NCBI RefSeq assembly: GCF_003243515.1
Contig: NZ_QFRA01000015.1
Coordinates: 1-43,266 of the forward strand
Reading direction: 5' to 3'
DNA length: 43,266 nucleotides
DNA from: Corynebacterium kroppenstedtii
Lineage (GTDB): Bacteria; Actinomycetota; Actinomycetes; Mycobacteriales; Mycobacteriaceae
Positions 26,237 to 35,332 of this stretch are shown piece by piece. The position numbers were made by a program, and so were the translations under genes. Position 1 is the stretch's first letter. Each line of letters starts with the position of its first letter. Below the pieces are notes generated by a model, which saw only the letters and a list, made by a program, of their open reading frames with translations, was not told where the DNA came from and made no database searches.

Positions 26237-26950
26237 GTGTCAGCTCTACGGAAAACGGGCCCGCTGCCTGGAGTCCGTCACGACCGCCCTTCCACGTTGT
26301 CGATCGGGGCGGTTCTTAAGCAACTTCGTCGCGAGTTTCCCGATGTCACGGTTTCTAAGCTCCGCTTTTGGGAGTCTGAGGGGCTTGTCTCCCCGGCGCG
26401 TACAGAGAAGGGTTACCGACGCTACTCGTCCGCTGATGTTCAGCGCCTACGTTATATTCTGACGACGCAGCGTGATAACTATCTGCCGCTGAAGGTTATT
26501 AAGCAGCGCCTGGATGCAATGGATGAGGGCAACGTCACCCCTGTTACGGGATTGATTTCTGCCGAGCAGTTCAAGCAGGAAAATACGCGTTTGACTCATT
26601 CGGATGTGTGTGCTGCTGCTGAGATCGATGACACTTTCCTCACGCAGCTTGCCAAGGCGGGTTTTGTTAATGCCGACAGGTCAGGCCTCTACTGCCAAGA
26701 CGATGTGTCGATCGCGCGGACAGCGAGCCAATTGGTCGGGTTCGGGCTCGATGAGCGGCACTTAAAAACGTTGCGAGCTACCGCCCAACGGTATGCGGGG
26801 GTGATCACTCAGGTCAGCGGTCCGCTGGGGCAGGCGAAGAGCAGTGATGCGAAGGCCAGATCAGAAGAGACAGCCCGCGAGCTCTCCGCATTAATCGTGA
26901 GCTTACAAGCGGCGTTTATTAAAGCTTCCCTGCGCGGCGAATTCGATTAG
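26237..26950 (+). CDS. ftsR: MerR-type regulator FtsR (Rv1828-like)
   Basis: The 237-residue protein has a MerR winged helix-turn-helix (about 20-95: SIGAVLKQLRREFPDVTVSK, then RFWESEGLVSPARTEKGYRRY) and a helical C-terminal part. In C. glutamicum the protein in this position, FtsR, activates ftsZ and affects cell division. There are no Cys residues forming a metal site of the MerR metal-sensor kind. GTG 26237 lies 5 bases after the odhI stop; the ribosome site is weak, so translational coupling to odhI is likely. Confidence 0.9.
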   Translation: MSALRKTGPLPGVRHDRPSTLSIGAVLKQLRREFPDVTVSKLRFWESEGLVSPARTEKGYRRYSSADVQRLRYILTTQRDNYLPLKVIKQRLDAMDEGNVTPVTGLISAEQFKQENTRLTHSDVCAAAEIDDTFLTQLAKAGFVNADRSGLYCQDDVSIARTASQLVGFGLDERHLKTLRATAQRYAGVITQVSGPLGQAKSSDAKARSEETARELSALIVSLQAAFIKASLRGEFD

Positions 26951-27014
26951 AAACTGGGTGCCGTTGACCGATTGAACGGATTGGTCGGAATGAGGATGGA
27001 GGCCACATATCATC

Positions 27015-27671
27015 ATGGTTGAACTCGAGTATTTAGGGTTGTTTCTCCTCGGCCCAGATCGCGATCCGGCAATAGTGTTTTTGTGGCCCCAGCGCCGCCG
27101 CATCATGACGGTGTTTGTCGGTGCATCCTCCGCAGCCATTCTTTCGGGCAAGGACATCGGCGTAGAGCCGCGGCGGCCGACGTCGACAAGTGTGATTATC
27201 GACGTTCTCGAAGCGCACGATGACGCGGTAGTGAATATTTCTATCGACGCCGTCAATCACGGCACCTTCTACGCAACGATCCATTGCGAGTCAGGGAACA
27301 ACTTTGACATCCGGGTCTCGGACGCTATTGATCTTGCCCTTAATGAAGACGTGACCATTTACGCCGAGGAATCAATTATCAAGACCTGGTCGGTTCCGGT
27401 CACGGCTGAGGTCGTTGAGCACCTTGATAGTTCGAATCAGGCTTTGTCAGGACGACGTGAATCGAGCCTATCGTTGCTGGCTGACATGACGGGAGACAAT
27501 TCCGAATCAGAGGGCAATGATCAAGAGCATCTGTCGGAGGACCTGGGTGATCTTGCCGTCGGCGATGCTGATTTCGAAGAACTTATGGGGCACTTGGGTA
27601 TGAGCGAGAATGATCTTACCCAAGGCAGTGATGATGATCGTCGTGGTGAGAACGGTTCTGAGGATTCGTAG
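27015..27671 (+). CDS. DUF151 (bifunctional nuclease-like) protein, Rv1829-like
   Basis: The 218-residue protein has a DUF151 / bifunctional nuclease family domain (about 30-130): RIMTVFVGASSAAIL, RRPTSTSVIIDVLEAHDD and NFDIRVSDAIDLAL match family blocks. A Glu/Asp/Ser-rich acidic tail (about 150-218) follows. Its place between two MerR genes equals Rv1829 between Rv1828 and Rv1830. The nuclease name comes from plant proteins; the bacterial role is not established. ATG 27015 is preceded by GGAGG at 26998-27002, a rather long 12-base spacing. Confidence 0.85.
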   Translation: MVELEYLGLFLLGPDRDPAIVFLWPQRRRIMTVFVGASSAAILSGKDIGVEPRRPTSTSVIIDVLEAHDDAVVNISIDAVNHGTFYATIHCESGNNFDIRVSDAIDLALNEDVTIYAEESIIKTWSVPVTAEVVEHLDSSNQALSGRRESSLSLLADMTGDNSESEGNDQEHLSEDLGDLAVGDADFEELMGHLGMSENDLTQGSDDDRRGENGSEDS

Positions 27672-27710
27672 GCACGACGTCGTCGACACGAGATTGGCAG
27701 CGACCGCTGG

Positions 27711-27915
27711 AGTGTGAACGGGACAGTCCGTCGGCTGAATGAGTGTGAGCACAACTTGACAGTGTGACTAGTGTGAAAGTTGTTAATTACAATATAGTAA
27801 GTTAAGCATATGATTTGATGGACGCATGTGAAAAATGTGCCAAATGTGTTGCGTGTCGTGTTGACTCGAAAGAATATTGGCATAACCTAGACAGCATCGA
27901 ACTACATGAGTGTGA
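27711..27915. promoter_or_regulatory. Five AGTGTGA repeats and putative promoter before the second MerR gene
   Basis: The heptamer AGTGTGA occurs at 27711-27717, 27742-27748, 27761-27767, 27770-27776 and 27909-27915, all in the same orientation inside a 295-base gap with no gene. TTGACT at 27861-27866 and TAACCT at 27883-27888, 16 bases apart, are a possible promoter; the last copy lies just downstream of it. Binding of a regulator, perhaps the MerR product itself, is inferred. Confidence 0.45.
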
Positions 27916-27966
27916 GTATTCCCGCTCTCTTGCTCAACACGTACGACCACAGAAAGCGAGCCTGCA

Positions 27967-28545
27967 GTGAAACAGGAACAGGCACCCGTCCAAGGCGCAC
28001 TCTTTGACGTCATAGATTCGGACGATGAAGTCGGCTACCGCGTTCCCATCGCTTGTCAGGTAGCGGGGATAACCTATCGGCAGCTTGACTACTGGGCTCG
28101 TACAAAGCTCGTCCAGCCATCCATTCGATCCGCACATGGTTCAGGAACTCAGAGGCTGTACTCGTTCCGCGATATCCTTGTTCTCAAGATTGTTAAAGGT
28201 CTGTTGGACACGGGCATTTCGCTGCAGAACATCCGACGTGCCGTAGAAAAGTTGAGCAACTTGGGCGTCGATGATCTTTCTGCGATCACGCTCGTTTCTG
28301 ACGGAACCACGGTGTATGAATGCCGTTCCAGCGAAGAAGTCTTTGATCTCTTGACCGGCGGACAGGGCGTATTCGGAATTGGCGTTCCCGGTATCGTGAA
28401 AGAACTTGCCGGGACGATTTCAGAATTTCCGGCGGAAAAAGTTGTACGTGCGGGGAGTGCCGACGATGGTGCTGAAGGGGCTTCTCAAAACACTGTCGCT
28501 GGGTTCGACGAACTTGCAGAACGTCGGCGTCGTAAAACCAGCTAG
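27967..28545 (+). CDS. MerR-type regulator, Rv1830/McdR-like
   Basis: A 192-residue MerR-family regulator with the winged-helix unit at about 22-95 (YRVPIACQVAGITYRQLDYW, then TKLVQPSIRSAHGSGTQRLY) and a helical C-terminus. M. tuberculosis Rv1830, a cell-division-linked regulator called McdR, is its syntenic counterpart. The GTG start at 27967 has only a weak ribosome site (GAAAGCGAG, 27954-27962). The gene ends inside a 16-bp palindrome. With odhI, ftsR and the DUF151 gene it forms a conserved cluster tying metabolism to growth and division. Confidence 0.87.
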   Translation: MKQEQAPVQGALFDVIDSDDEVGYRVPIACQVAGITYRQLDYWARTKLVQPSIRSAHGSGTQRLYSFRDILVLKIVKGLLDTGISLQNIRRAVEKLSNLGVDDLSAITLVSDGTTVYECRSSEEVFDLLTGGQGVFGIGVPGIVKELAGTISEFPAEKVVRAGSADDGAEGASQNTVAGFDELAERRRRKTS

Positions 28546-28546
28546 C

Positions 28547-28581
28547 TAGCTGGCTCGAGCGCTTGGATTTTCAGCCAGCTA
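28547..28581. terminator. Convergent terminator-like hairpin
   Basis: TAGCTGGCT (28547-28555) pairs with AGCCAGCTA (28573-28581) around a 17-base loop, between two convergent genes. On the minus strand GGTTTTACG follows, giving a short T run. It competes with a perfect 16-bp palindrome, CCAGCTAGCTAGCTGG at 28538-28553, that contains the stop codon of the MerR gene. Confidence 0.45.
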
Positions 28582-28586
28582 CGAAT

Positions 28587-30269
28587 CTAACCTGCCAGGG
28601 CGTCGGTCATTGCTTGGGGGAATGACTTGTCTGTGGCATTGGGGATAGCGTGGTAACGGCCGTTGGTTAACTGGCTCACTTCGCGTAGCCACGGATCCAC
28701 CTTGTCGCCGATAGCGATGACATCGACTTGTACAGGGGATTGCTTGTTGATGATATCGGCCTGAAGGCGAGCATTAGCTGCGTTCATGGACTGTCCCGCA
28801 TTCGTTGAATCTGTCACGATAACGACGCGCTTTGGAGCAGGTCCGCTAATTGACGCATTGAGCATCGCTGCGACGGTCGATTCATACAGGAACGGGGTGC
28901 CGCCCGTCGTGAGCCCGTTAACCATCGACGCACTTCGAGCGCCGTGGTCACCGATGCTGAGGTCAACGTGGTTTCTATAGGGTTGGATCCTTTCCATGGG
29001 CGAGGAAAAACTCCATAACGACGTCACCCGCCCGTGTTGTCCCGCTTCTTGTAGGCTTCGGGCGCTCTCGCACTGGATAACGTCAAAATGGTTGCGCATA
29101 GATTCTGACGTGTCGATCAGCAGCAGTGTCGACGCCGGGGCAGGACGTTGTTGATTCGACCGATCAGATTTTTGTGTGGACTTAGCCTGGTCCTTTGCCG
29201 CATCCTTCTTTACTGGGGACTGTTGAGCGGCCGCTTTATCGGTTGTGGCCTGACCATCTGTATTCCCTGAAGCCTGACTATTCATCTCCGTCGTGGTGGA
29301 GTTAGTCACCGTCACCGGTGGAAGCTCGCCACTGACCTGGTTCGACGCAGCGTAAGCCAGTTCTTTGGTGTCGTTTGATAGGGAATCATGGGCAGGAGTT
29401 TTCTCAGCAGCCTGTGATTTCGAATGAGAGCGGGCGAATTCTGAAAAATCCGCGGCAGCCCGTGCTTGATACTCGGTAACCCGAGGGCTAGAGCTCATTG
29501 TCAGAAGTGGGAAATCGACCGTTGCATCACCGATCGGTGAGAACGCCGTGTTGTCGCCCCCAAGCGACTGCGGAGCCGCTACGGAAGAATTTCCCTCCCC
29601 ATTTGAGACGGATGAGACCGCATCCGAAAGAGAAGTGGGGGAAAGGGTGGCAGCAACTTCACGTGCCGACGCATCACGCGCTTGAGGATCCATACCGGCT
29701 GGATGATCCTTAGCGAATTGGGCACTAGCCGCGTAAACAGACCACGTCGAGTCGCGCGGATATACCGGTGCGCCCGGTGCTTTGTCTTGTGCCGAGTTCT
29801 TGGAGTGGATCGCCCCCAATTGTTGGCGATCAACGAGCACCGACGAATCGATTTCTGCTTCGCTGCCGTCCAAAGCGGTCCCACCGGGATTATCCTGCGT
29901 TGAACCCGGGAGGCTACCAGCGGGTATCCACGCTGCGGGGAGATCCCCCTCAAGCGAATGGAACAAAGCTATCGCTTGCGCCGTATTCGCATATGTGATC
30001 TTCGGTGTGATACACGAATCGTGAGTGGAGGGATTCGACTTCGAATAGTCCGACGTCAACTTCTCAGCCGTAGCCTTGGCTGAAGGGTCAGCAATGACGT
30101 TGAGAACCGCCGATCGGTCACAGTCAGCAGCGTTAGACGACGATTTATTCCGACTGACGAAGACCACAGACAAGGCAGCAAGAAGTGCGAGCACGATGAC
30201 AATAACAAAGGCCACCCACACCCATCGTGCAAAGCGTAATTGCCGTGTTCCTGATCGATGATTCGCCAT
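28587..30269 (-). CDS. Membrane-anchored extracytoplasmic protein with solute-binding-like and VWA domains
   Basis: The 560-residue protein has an N-terminal membrane segment (about 14-38: WVWVAFVIVIVLALLAALSV) and faces outward. Residues about 48-285 resemble a substrate-binding-protein fold (ADCDRSAVLNVIADPSAKAT and later WSVYAASAQFAKDHPAG). About 290-375 is a Ser/Thr/Gln/Lys-rich linker. The C-terminal 180 residues are a von Willebrand A domain with MIDAS motif DTSES in LLLIDTSESMRNHF, the MIDAS Thr near GLTTGGTPF and an IVTDSTN strand. VWA domains bind Mg2+ and protein partners. It starts 9 bases after the uncharacterised gene upstream, so it is the last gene of a minus-strand operon. The role is unknown. 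Confidence 0.85.
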   Translation of the reverse strand: MANHRSGTRQLRFARWVWVAFVIVIVLALLAALSVVFVSRNKSSSNAADCDRSAVLNVIADPSAKATAEKLTSDYSKSNPSTHDSCITPKITYANTAQAIALFHSLEGDLPAAWIPAGSLPGSTQDNPGGTALDGSEAEIDSSVLVDRQQLGAIHSKNSAQDKAPGAPVYPRDSTWSVYAASAQFAKDHPAGMDPQARDASAREVAATLSPTSLSDAVSSVSNGEGNSSVAAPQSLGGDNTAFSPIGDATVDFPLLTMSSSPRVTEYQARAAADFSEFARSHSKSQAAEKTPAHDSLSNDTKELAYAASNQVSGELPPVTVTNSTTTEMNSQASGNTDGQATTDKAAAQQSPVKKDAAKDQAKSTQKSDRSNQQRPAPASTLLLIDTSESMRNHFDVIQCESARSLQEAGQHGRVTSLWSFSSPMERIQPYRNHVDLSIGDHGARSASMVNGLTTGGTPFLYESTVAAMLNASISGPAPKRVVIVTDSTNAGQSMNAANARLQADIINKQSPVQVDVIAIGDKVDPWLREVSQLTNGRYHAIPNATDKSFPQAMTDALAG

Positions 30270-30278
30270 AACGCAATG

Positions 30279-31256
30279 TTACAACGTTAAATCTGAGGTG
30301 CGAATGATATCAATGAGCTTCGTTCGTAGGTTGGAGGCGCGCTGAGAAAATTCGCGTTGGGCAGCAATATATTGTGCTTTCCCCTCCGGCGTCTCAATGG
30401 GTACCGCAGAAAAACCCCACTCGGTGAGGTCATAGGGTGAGGCTTCCATATCCAGTTTCCGAATATCGTACGCTAAACGGAATGTATCCAGCCATAGCTC
30501 ACCGGGAACGAGGGGACCTAACTTCGTTGCCCACTTATATAAATCCATATTTGCGTGCAAGCATGCGCCCTGTTCACACAGTGGTTGTGTTTCACGCGAT
30601 GGGTGGAACTTATTGTGGGGGATTGCGTCGGGTGTGAAGAATCGAAAAGCGTCGTAGTGCGTGCACCGCACGGAATGAGTTTCAACCACCCGGTTCGTCG
30701 CCTCTGCTCCTAGCCTGAGCGGTTCTGGATGTCGAGGGCGTCCTCGATAAACCATCGCCCATTCGTGGAGGCCAAAGCAATCAAAGTGCGTGGGATTGGA
30801 CAGTGTTTGGGTCAGCAGATTCTCAATGTAGCGGAACGTCGAGCCTCGATCTGCCCACAACGCAGCAGTGTCCAATGTTGTGATGGTATGGCCATGGAGC
30901 TGATCCGCAGTGATACCAGCGTCCTCAAGCGCAACAGGAGGGATAGATTCGCTATCAACTGCGGTGAAATACTTCATGGCAGGAGCATCGACGAGATACA
31001 CACCGTGGCCAGGTGACCAGTGACTGAGTTTCCCTGGGGTGACAGGGTAGTAATGGAAGATAAAGTCCCACACCGGATGCCGTTGCCCGCGAGAGGCTCG
31101 TTCAAGGTGATCTTTAGTCAACCTTGTGACAGTTTCCTTATGAGCATTCCGACGCATTGTCCACTCTGATGGAAAAAGAATGGTGGGGCGAAATGTTGTC
31201 GAAGTCGGCATAATGTCTGAGGTCGAATTTCTTTGCTGTCGTGGGGTAGTAGCCAC
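30279..31256 (-). CDS. Conserved actinobacterial protein often labelled 3-methyladenine DNA glycosylase
   Basis: The 325-residue protein belongs to an actinobacterial family with highly conserved blocks: HPVWDFIFHYYPVTPGKL, HFDCFGLHEWAMVYRGRPRH, VRCTHYDAFRFFTPDAIPHN and CLHANMDLYKWATKLGPL. Databases often name it 3-methyladenine DNA glycosylase, but I see none of the helix-hairpin-helix or Tag/AlkA features of that enzyme. The invariant His, Cys, Trp and Asp residues suggest a metal-binding or catalytic site of unknown type. The start is uncertain: GTG 31256 lacks a ribosome site, and an internal ATG at 31211 is possible. It sits 20 bases after the CNNM gene and 9 before the VWA gene, in the same operon. 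Confidence 0.82.
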   Translation of the reverse strand: MATTPRQQRNSTSDIMPTSTTFRPTILFPSEWTMRRNAHKETVTRLTKDHLERASRGQRHPVWDFIFHYYPVTPGKLSHWSPGHGVYLVDAPAMKYFTAVDSESIPPVALEDAGITADQLHGHTITTLDTAALWADRGSTFRYIENLLTQTLSNPTHFDCFGLHEWAMVYRGRPRHPEPLRLGAEATNRVVETHSVRCTHYDAFRFFTPDAIPHNKFHPSRETQPLCEQGACLHANMDLYKWATKLGPLVPGELWLDTFRLAYDIRKLDMEASPYDLTEWGFSAVPIETPEGKAQYIAAQREFSQRASNLRTKLIDIIRTSDLTL

Positions 31257-31276
31257 GTCGGGGTTAGTCGTGTGTC

Positions 31277-32335
31277 TTAGTCATCGTGGGTACTATCGCG
31301 CACGGTTCCCACGTATTCCTCGATCAAATCTTCGAGGGTCACTATTCCGTATTGATGCCCGCCATCTACTACTTGTGCAATATGACGAGAGCGACCACGC
31401 ATGAGCCGCAGCGCTTGGTCCATGGGAGTAGAGGGGGAGAAAGTGATGAGCGGTCGGATTTCCCTGCGCGCTAACACCGTTTCGGGGTCAGAGTGGGGTG
31501 GGATTTCGCGGTCCAAAATGTCTTTGACGTGGACGTAGCCTAAGTACGTGCCATCTCTTCCTGTCACAGGGAAACGTGAAAAGCCGGTATCGGCGACGGC
31601 CTTTTCCACATCGCCCATCATTGGACCACGGCCGCGCAAGGGCACTGTACGGACTTCGCCGGCAGGGATGAGGACCTCGTCGATATGCCGACGTGGGGAC
31701 GCTAATGCCTTGTTCAGCCGAGAGTGCTCTTCTGCGTCGATCAGGCCTTCCTGACGTGAATCAGAAATCATGTGCGCCAGCTCCGACGGGCTAACAGTGG
31801 TGTCCAGCTCATCTTTCTGTGTGATACCAACTGCTGCCAGCGTGATACGTGCTACCCAGTTGAAGAAAAGAATGATAGGGCGCGTTATTTTCACGAACAT
31901 GACGTGGATAGGCACGAGCCACATCGCGACGTTTTCTGGGCCTGCGAGCGCAATGTTCTTCGGCACCATCTCGCCCAGAATGATGTGAAGAATAGAGACC
32001 AAGAGCAGTGCGAGCGCAAAGCCAATGGGATGTAGTAACCCGTCGGGAACGCCGAGAGCTGCCGCGGGGGTTTCGATGAGATGGGATACCGCTGGTTCGC
32101 CAACCTTACCCAGTAAGAGGCTTGCGATGGTGACTCCGAATTGAGCCCCGGCTAGGTTCATGGATAGATGCTCAGTGGCATTAATCACTGCGCGTGCCCT
32201 GGCATCCCCGGACTCGAGGATCGATTCCAGCCGGTCTTTGCGGGAAGAAATGAGGGCAAACTCTGCTCCCACAAAGAATGCGTTTAAAGCGATCAGGAAG
32301 AGGGCGAATACGAGAGCCCATAGGTCGCCGATCAT
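31277..32335 (-). CDS. CNNM/CorC-type CBS-domain membrane protein (second of pair)
   Basis: The 352-residue protein has a DUF21/CNNM membrane domain (about 1-170; helices such as LWALVFALFLIALNAFFVGA and GFALALLLVSILHIILGEMVPKNIAL, partly quoted) and two CBS domains (about 215-335, ending VTLEDLIEEYVGTVRD). It lacks the C-terminal CorC_HlyC domain found in its neighbour. Family members are implicated in Mg2+ or related cation efflux; the older name hemolysin is historical. ATG follows the TAA of the upstream paralogue with no gap (TAAATG), so the two are translated together. The pair corresponds to Rv1841c/Rv1842c. Confidence 0.92.
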   Translation of the reverse strand: MIGDLWALVFALFLIALNAFFVGAEFALISSRKDRLESILESGDARARAVINATEHLSMNLAGAQFGVTIASLLLGKVGEPAVSHLIETPAAALGVPDGLLHPIGFALALLLVSILHIILGEMVPKNIALAGPENVAMWLVPIHVMFVKITRPIILFFNWVARITLAAVGITQKDELDTTVSPSELAHMISDSRQEGLIDAEEHSRLNKALASPRRHIDEVLIPAGEVRTVPLRGRGPMMGDVEKAVADTGFSRFPVTGRDGTYLGYVHVKDILDREIPPHSDPETVLARREIRPLITFSPSTPMDQALRLMRGRSRHIAQVVDGGHQYGIVTLEDLIEEYVGTVRDSTHDD

Positions 32336-33733
32336 TTACTCCCCCTCTCGCAGTGGCATGTGGTTGTTGTCTTCCGCGCTTGTCATCGCAGATGCTTGCT
32401 CAGGAGCGATGGGGGTCAGGAGCACCCGATCCACTCGTCGGTCATCCATCGATGTCACTCGGGCCGACCAGGATAAAGGATTAGTTTCCACCACATTGAT
32501 GTCTGGATTTGGCAAAACGATGATGTCGCCTTCAACAGGAATCCGTTTGAGGTTCGTCATGACCAGGCCACCCAGGGTTTCATATGGTCCCTCAGGGGCC
32601 TTATAGCCAAGCCGAGACTCCAACTCATCAATGCGCACGAGCCCGGAGCAATCCCACGACGTTCCCGATTGCCGTATTTCCGTCTCTGTTTCGGTGTCAT
32701 CGTGTTCGTCGAAGACAGCGCCGAGGATTTCTTCGACCATGTCCTCAATAGTGACGATGCCACTCGTTCCGCCGTACTCGTCGGCAACCATGGCCATTTC
32801 ACACCCAGATTGTCGAACAATCTTCAGGACACTGTCGCCGTCGAGACTGGTAGGCACGACGGGTGCGGGATCGGCGTAGTCGATCACTAATGTGGAATCA
32901 CGTTGATCCGTCGGAAAGGTAAACGCCTTTTTGACGTGGATAACGCCGAGAGTGTTATCGAGATCGCCATCGGTAATGGGGAAGCGCGAGTGCCCTGTCT
33001 CCATGGCGAGGGTAAGCAAATCCGTCATCGAGGCGTCTTTTTCGAGCGCCTCGACTTTGGCACGAGGAGTCATGATTTCGTCGGCCGAGACATCGCCGAA
33101 TTTGAGTGACCGGTCAATGAGAGTGGCTTGATTTTTTGACATACCTCCATGAAGAGCCGAGTTTCGCACCAGCGCACCCAGCTCTTGGGGTGAGCGCGCC
33201 GACGCTAGCTCATCGGCGGGTTCGATCCCCATTTTTCTCACCAAATGATTGGCGGACCAATTCAAGGTTTTAATGAATGGCGAGAAAAACCGGTTGAAAT
33301 ACACGACCGGCCGGACCGTAATTTTTCCCGCCTTCATAGGGTTGGTGATGGCTATATTCTTTGGAACAAGCTCGCCATAAACCATGGACAGAAGTGCCGC
33401 GATAATCATCGCGATGATCAACGCAATGGACTGCGAGGCAGAGGGGGAGATCCCGACTAGTTCAAGTAGGGGAGTAATAAATGTGGACAGCACCGGCTCC
33501 GCTAAATAGCCTGTGGCCAGCGTCGTTAATGTAATACCGAGCTGTGCCCCGGACAAATGAAAGGAAAGGTTTTGATGTGCCTTTCCAACCAATTTGCCCA
33601 ACGGGGAGGTGTCTTCCTGGATAGTGGAATTTTCCAGACCAGTGAGCGTGAATTCCACCGCCACGAATACTCCCGTGCCAGCGGTCAACGCGATGAAACC
33701 GATAATGCCCAGAATACTTAATGCAATGTCCAT
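32336..33733 (-). CDS. CNNM/CorC-type CBS-domain membrane protein (first of pair)
   Basis: The 465-residue protein has the DUF21/CNNM membrane domain (about 1-190, with GAQLGITLTTLATGYLAEPV and YGELVPKNIAI), two CBS domains (about 210-340, including IMTPRAKVEAL, VIHVKKA and MVADEYGGTSGIVTIEDMVE) and the C-terminal CorC_HlyC domain (about 360-440). It probably transports divalent cations or regulates such transport at the inner membrane. It is the full-length paralogue of the gene that follows it without a gap. The ribosome site before ATG 33733 is weak. Gene gnd lies 68 bases upstream on the same strand. Confidence 0.93.
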   Translation of the reverse strand: MDIALSILGIIGFIALTAGTGVFVAVEFTLTGLENSTIQEDTSPLGKLVGKAHQNLSFHLSGAQLGITLTTLATGYLAEPVLSTFITPLLELVGISPSASQSIALIIAMIIAALLSMVYGELVPKNIAITNPMKAGKITVRPVVYFNRFFSPFIKTLNWSANHLVRKMGIEPADELASARSPQELGALVRNSALHGGMSKNQATLIDRSLKFGDVSADEIMTPRAKVEALEKDASMTDLLTLAMETGHSRFPITDGDLDNTLGVIHVKKAFTFPTDQRDSTLVIDYADPAPVVPTSLDGDSVLKIVRQSGCEMAMVADEYGGTSGIVTIEDMVEEILGAVFDEHDDTETETEIRQSGTSWDCSGLVRIDELESRLGYKAPEGPYETLGGLVMTNLKRIPVEGDIIVLPNPDINVVETNPLSWSARVTSMDDRRVDRVLLTPIAPEQASAMTSAEDNNHMPLREGE

Positions 33734-33801
33734 AGTTGGTAGCTAGTGTAGATCCGCCAGACAACGGGAGTAATCCCGACAGGGGGGCGACCAGTCGTCA
33801 G

Positions 33802-35265
33802 TTACGCTTCGACCTCTGAGCGATCGCCCGACCACAGTGTGTGGAAGGAACCATCTTTATCGATCCGGCAATAAGTATGGGCGCCGAAGAAATCACGCTG
33901 TGCCTGAATGAGTGTCGCGGGAAGACGCTCAGCACGAAGCGAATCATAGTACGACAATGACGACGCGAAGACAGGGATAGGTAGTCCCATTTCCGTCGCA
34001 GCTACGACAATGCGTCGCCAGGAATCCACCAGGTTAGACATCTGTTCCGTGAAGTATGGATCCAAGAGGAGGAGCTGGAGATCCGGGTTATGGTCATAGG
34101 CTTCACGGATTCGGTTGAGGAATATCGCGCGAATGATGCAGCCGCCTCGCCAGATCGTCGCTAAGTCACGGGGATCGACGTTCCATTCATGCTCTGCTGA
34201 TCCGGCTTTAATTTCATCGAAACCTTGGGCATAGGCCACCATCTTCGATGCATAGAGGGCCCGTCGTACGTCCTCGATGAAGCTCTCCCGTTCCTCAGCG
34301 GAAATGGGTGAGTGGAGAGAACCGCTGGGGAAGTTCCCCTGTGTGGCGGTGCGTTGTGCAGTAGCACCAGACAAGGCGCGTGCGAAGACAGCTTCGCCGA
34401 TACCTGTGACAGGAATTCCCAGGTCAAGGGCAGCTTTTACAGTCCAGCGGCCGGTTCCCTTCTGGCCCGCGCTGTCAACGATAACGTCAACGAGCGGCTT
34501 TCCGGTTTCATTATCAACATGAGAGAGAACTTCTGCAGTGATTTCAACCAGGTAGGAGTCAAGATCGCCCTTGTTCCATTCCCGGAAAACGTCGGCGATC
34601 TCTGCTGGCTTCATGTTCGCGCCGTAGCGGAGCAGGTGGTAGGCCTCGCCAATAACCTGCATATCGGCATACTCAATGCCGTTGTGGACCATCTTCACAA
34701 AGTGGCCCGCACCGTTCGGGCCGATGTGGGTGCAGCACGGAGTGCTGTCAACCTGCGCGGCAATCGATTCCAGTAATGGGCCGAGAGACTTGTATGACTC
34801 TTCTGGGCCACCAGGCATGATGGAGGGGCCGTTGAGGGCACCTTCTTCGCCGCCGGAAATCCCCGCTCCGACGAAGTGCAATCCGCGGGCAGCAATTTCC
34901 CGTTCGCGGCGGATGGTATCCGTGTAGAGAGAGTTACCGCCATCAATAATGATGTCGCCTTCCTCCATAGCATCGGCCAGCTGTGAAATGACGGCATCGG
35001 TCGCCGCACCAGCTTTCACCATGATGAGGGCGCGACGCGGGCGCTCAAGGGAAGCAACGAATTCTTCGATCTTCGACGACGCAATGAATGAACCAGTGTC
35101 ACCAAAGTCCGACATAAACGCGTCGGTTTTTTCGTGAGAACGGTTGTACACCGCGACCGTGTAGCCGTGCGATGCAAAATTACGGGCAATATTTGAGCCC
35201 ATCACTGCGAGCCCGACGACTCCGATATTGGCTAGGTTGCCTTGTGCTGTGGAGGTATCACTCAT
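33802..35265 (-). CDS. gnd: 6-phosphogluconate dehydrogenase, decarboxylating
   Basis: Gnd oxidises 6-phosphogluconate to ribulose-5-phosphate and CO2, yielding NADPH in the pentose phosphate pathway. The 487-residue protein has the dinucleotide motif GVVGLAVMGSNIARN (about 15-29), the substrate block GAGISGGEEGALNGPSIMPGG (near 135, partly quoted) and GHFVKMVHNGIEYADMQ with the catalytic Lys (near 190). Long C-terminal dimer region is present. It starts 67 bases from the divergent thioesterase gene, so both promoters share this short gap. The same gnd next to CNNM genes occurs in M. tuberculosis (Rv1844c). Confidence 0.97.
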   Translation of the reverse strand: MSDTSTAQGNLANIGVVGLAVMGSNIARNFASHGYTVAVYNRSHEKTDAFMSDFGDTGSFIASSKIEEFVASLERPRRALIMVKAGAATDAVISQLADAMEEGDIIIDGGNSLYTDTIRREREIAARGLHFVGAGISGGEEGALNGPSIMPGGPEESYKSLGPLLESIAAQVDSTPCCTHIGPNGAGHFVKMVHNGIEYADMQVIGEAYHLLRYGANMKPAEIADVFREWNKGDLDSYLVEITAEVLSHVDNETGKPLVDVIVDSAGQKGTGRWTVKAALDLGIPVTGIGEAVFARALSGATAQRTATQGNFPSGSLHSPISAEERESFIEDVRRALYASKMVAYAQGFDEIKAGSAEHEWNVDPRDLATIWRGGCIIRAIFLNRIREAYDHNPDLQLLLLDPYFTEQMSNLVDSWRRIVVAATEMGLPIPVFASSLSYYDSLRAERLPATLIQAQRDFFGAHTYCRIDKDGSFHTLWSGDRSEVEA

Positions 35266-35332
35266 GACCCCTGAGTCTAGCGTGTTCTATTTCCGACGTC
35301 TGACAGTGCATATATCAGTACGATGGTGATCT

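Noticed and set aside
27711..27915. CRISPR array from the repeated heptamer
   Set aside because: The units are only 7 bases long with irregular spacing and no Cas genes.
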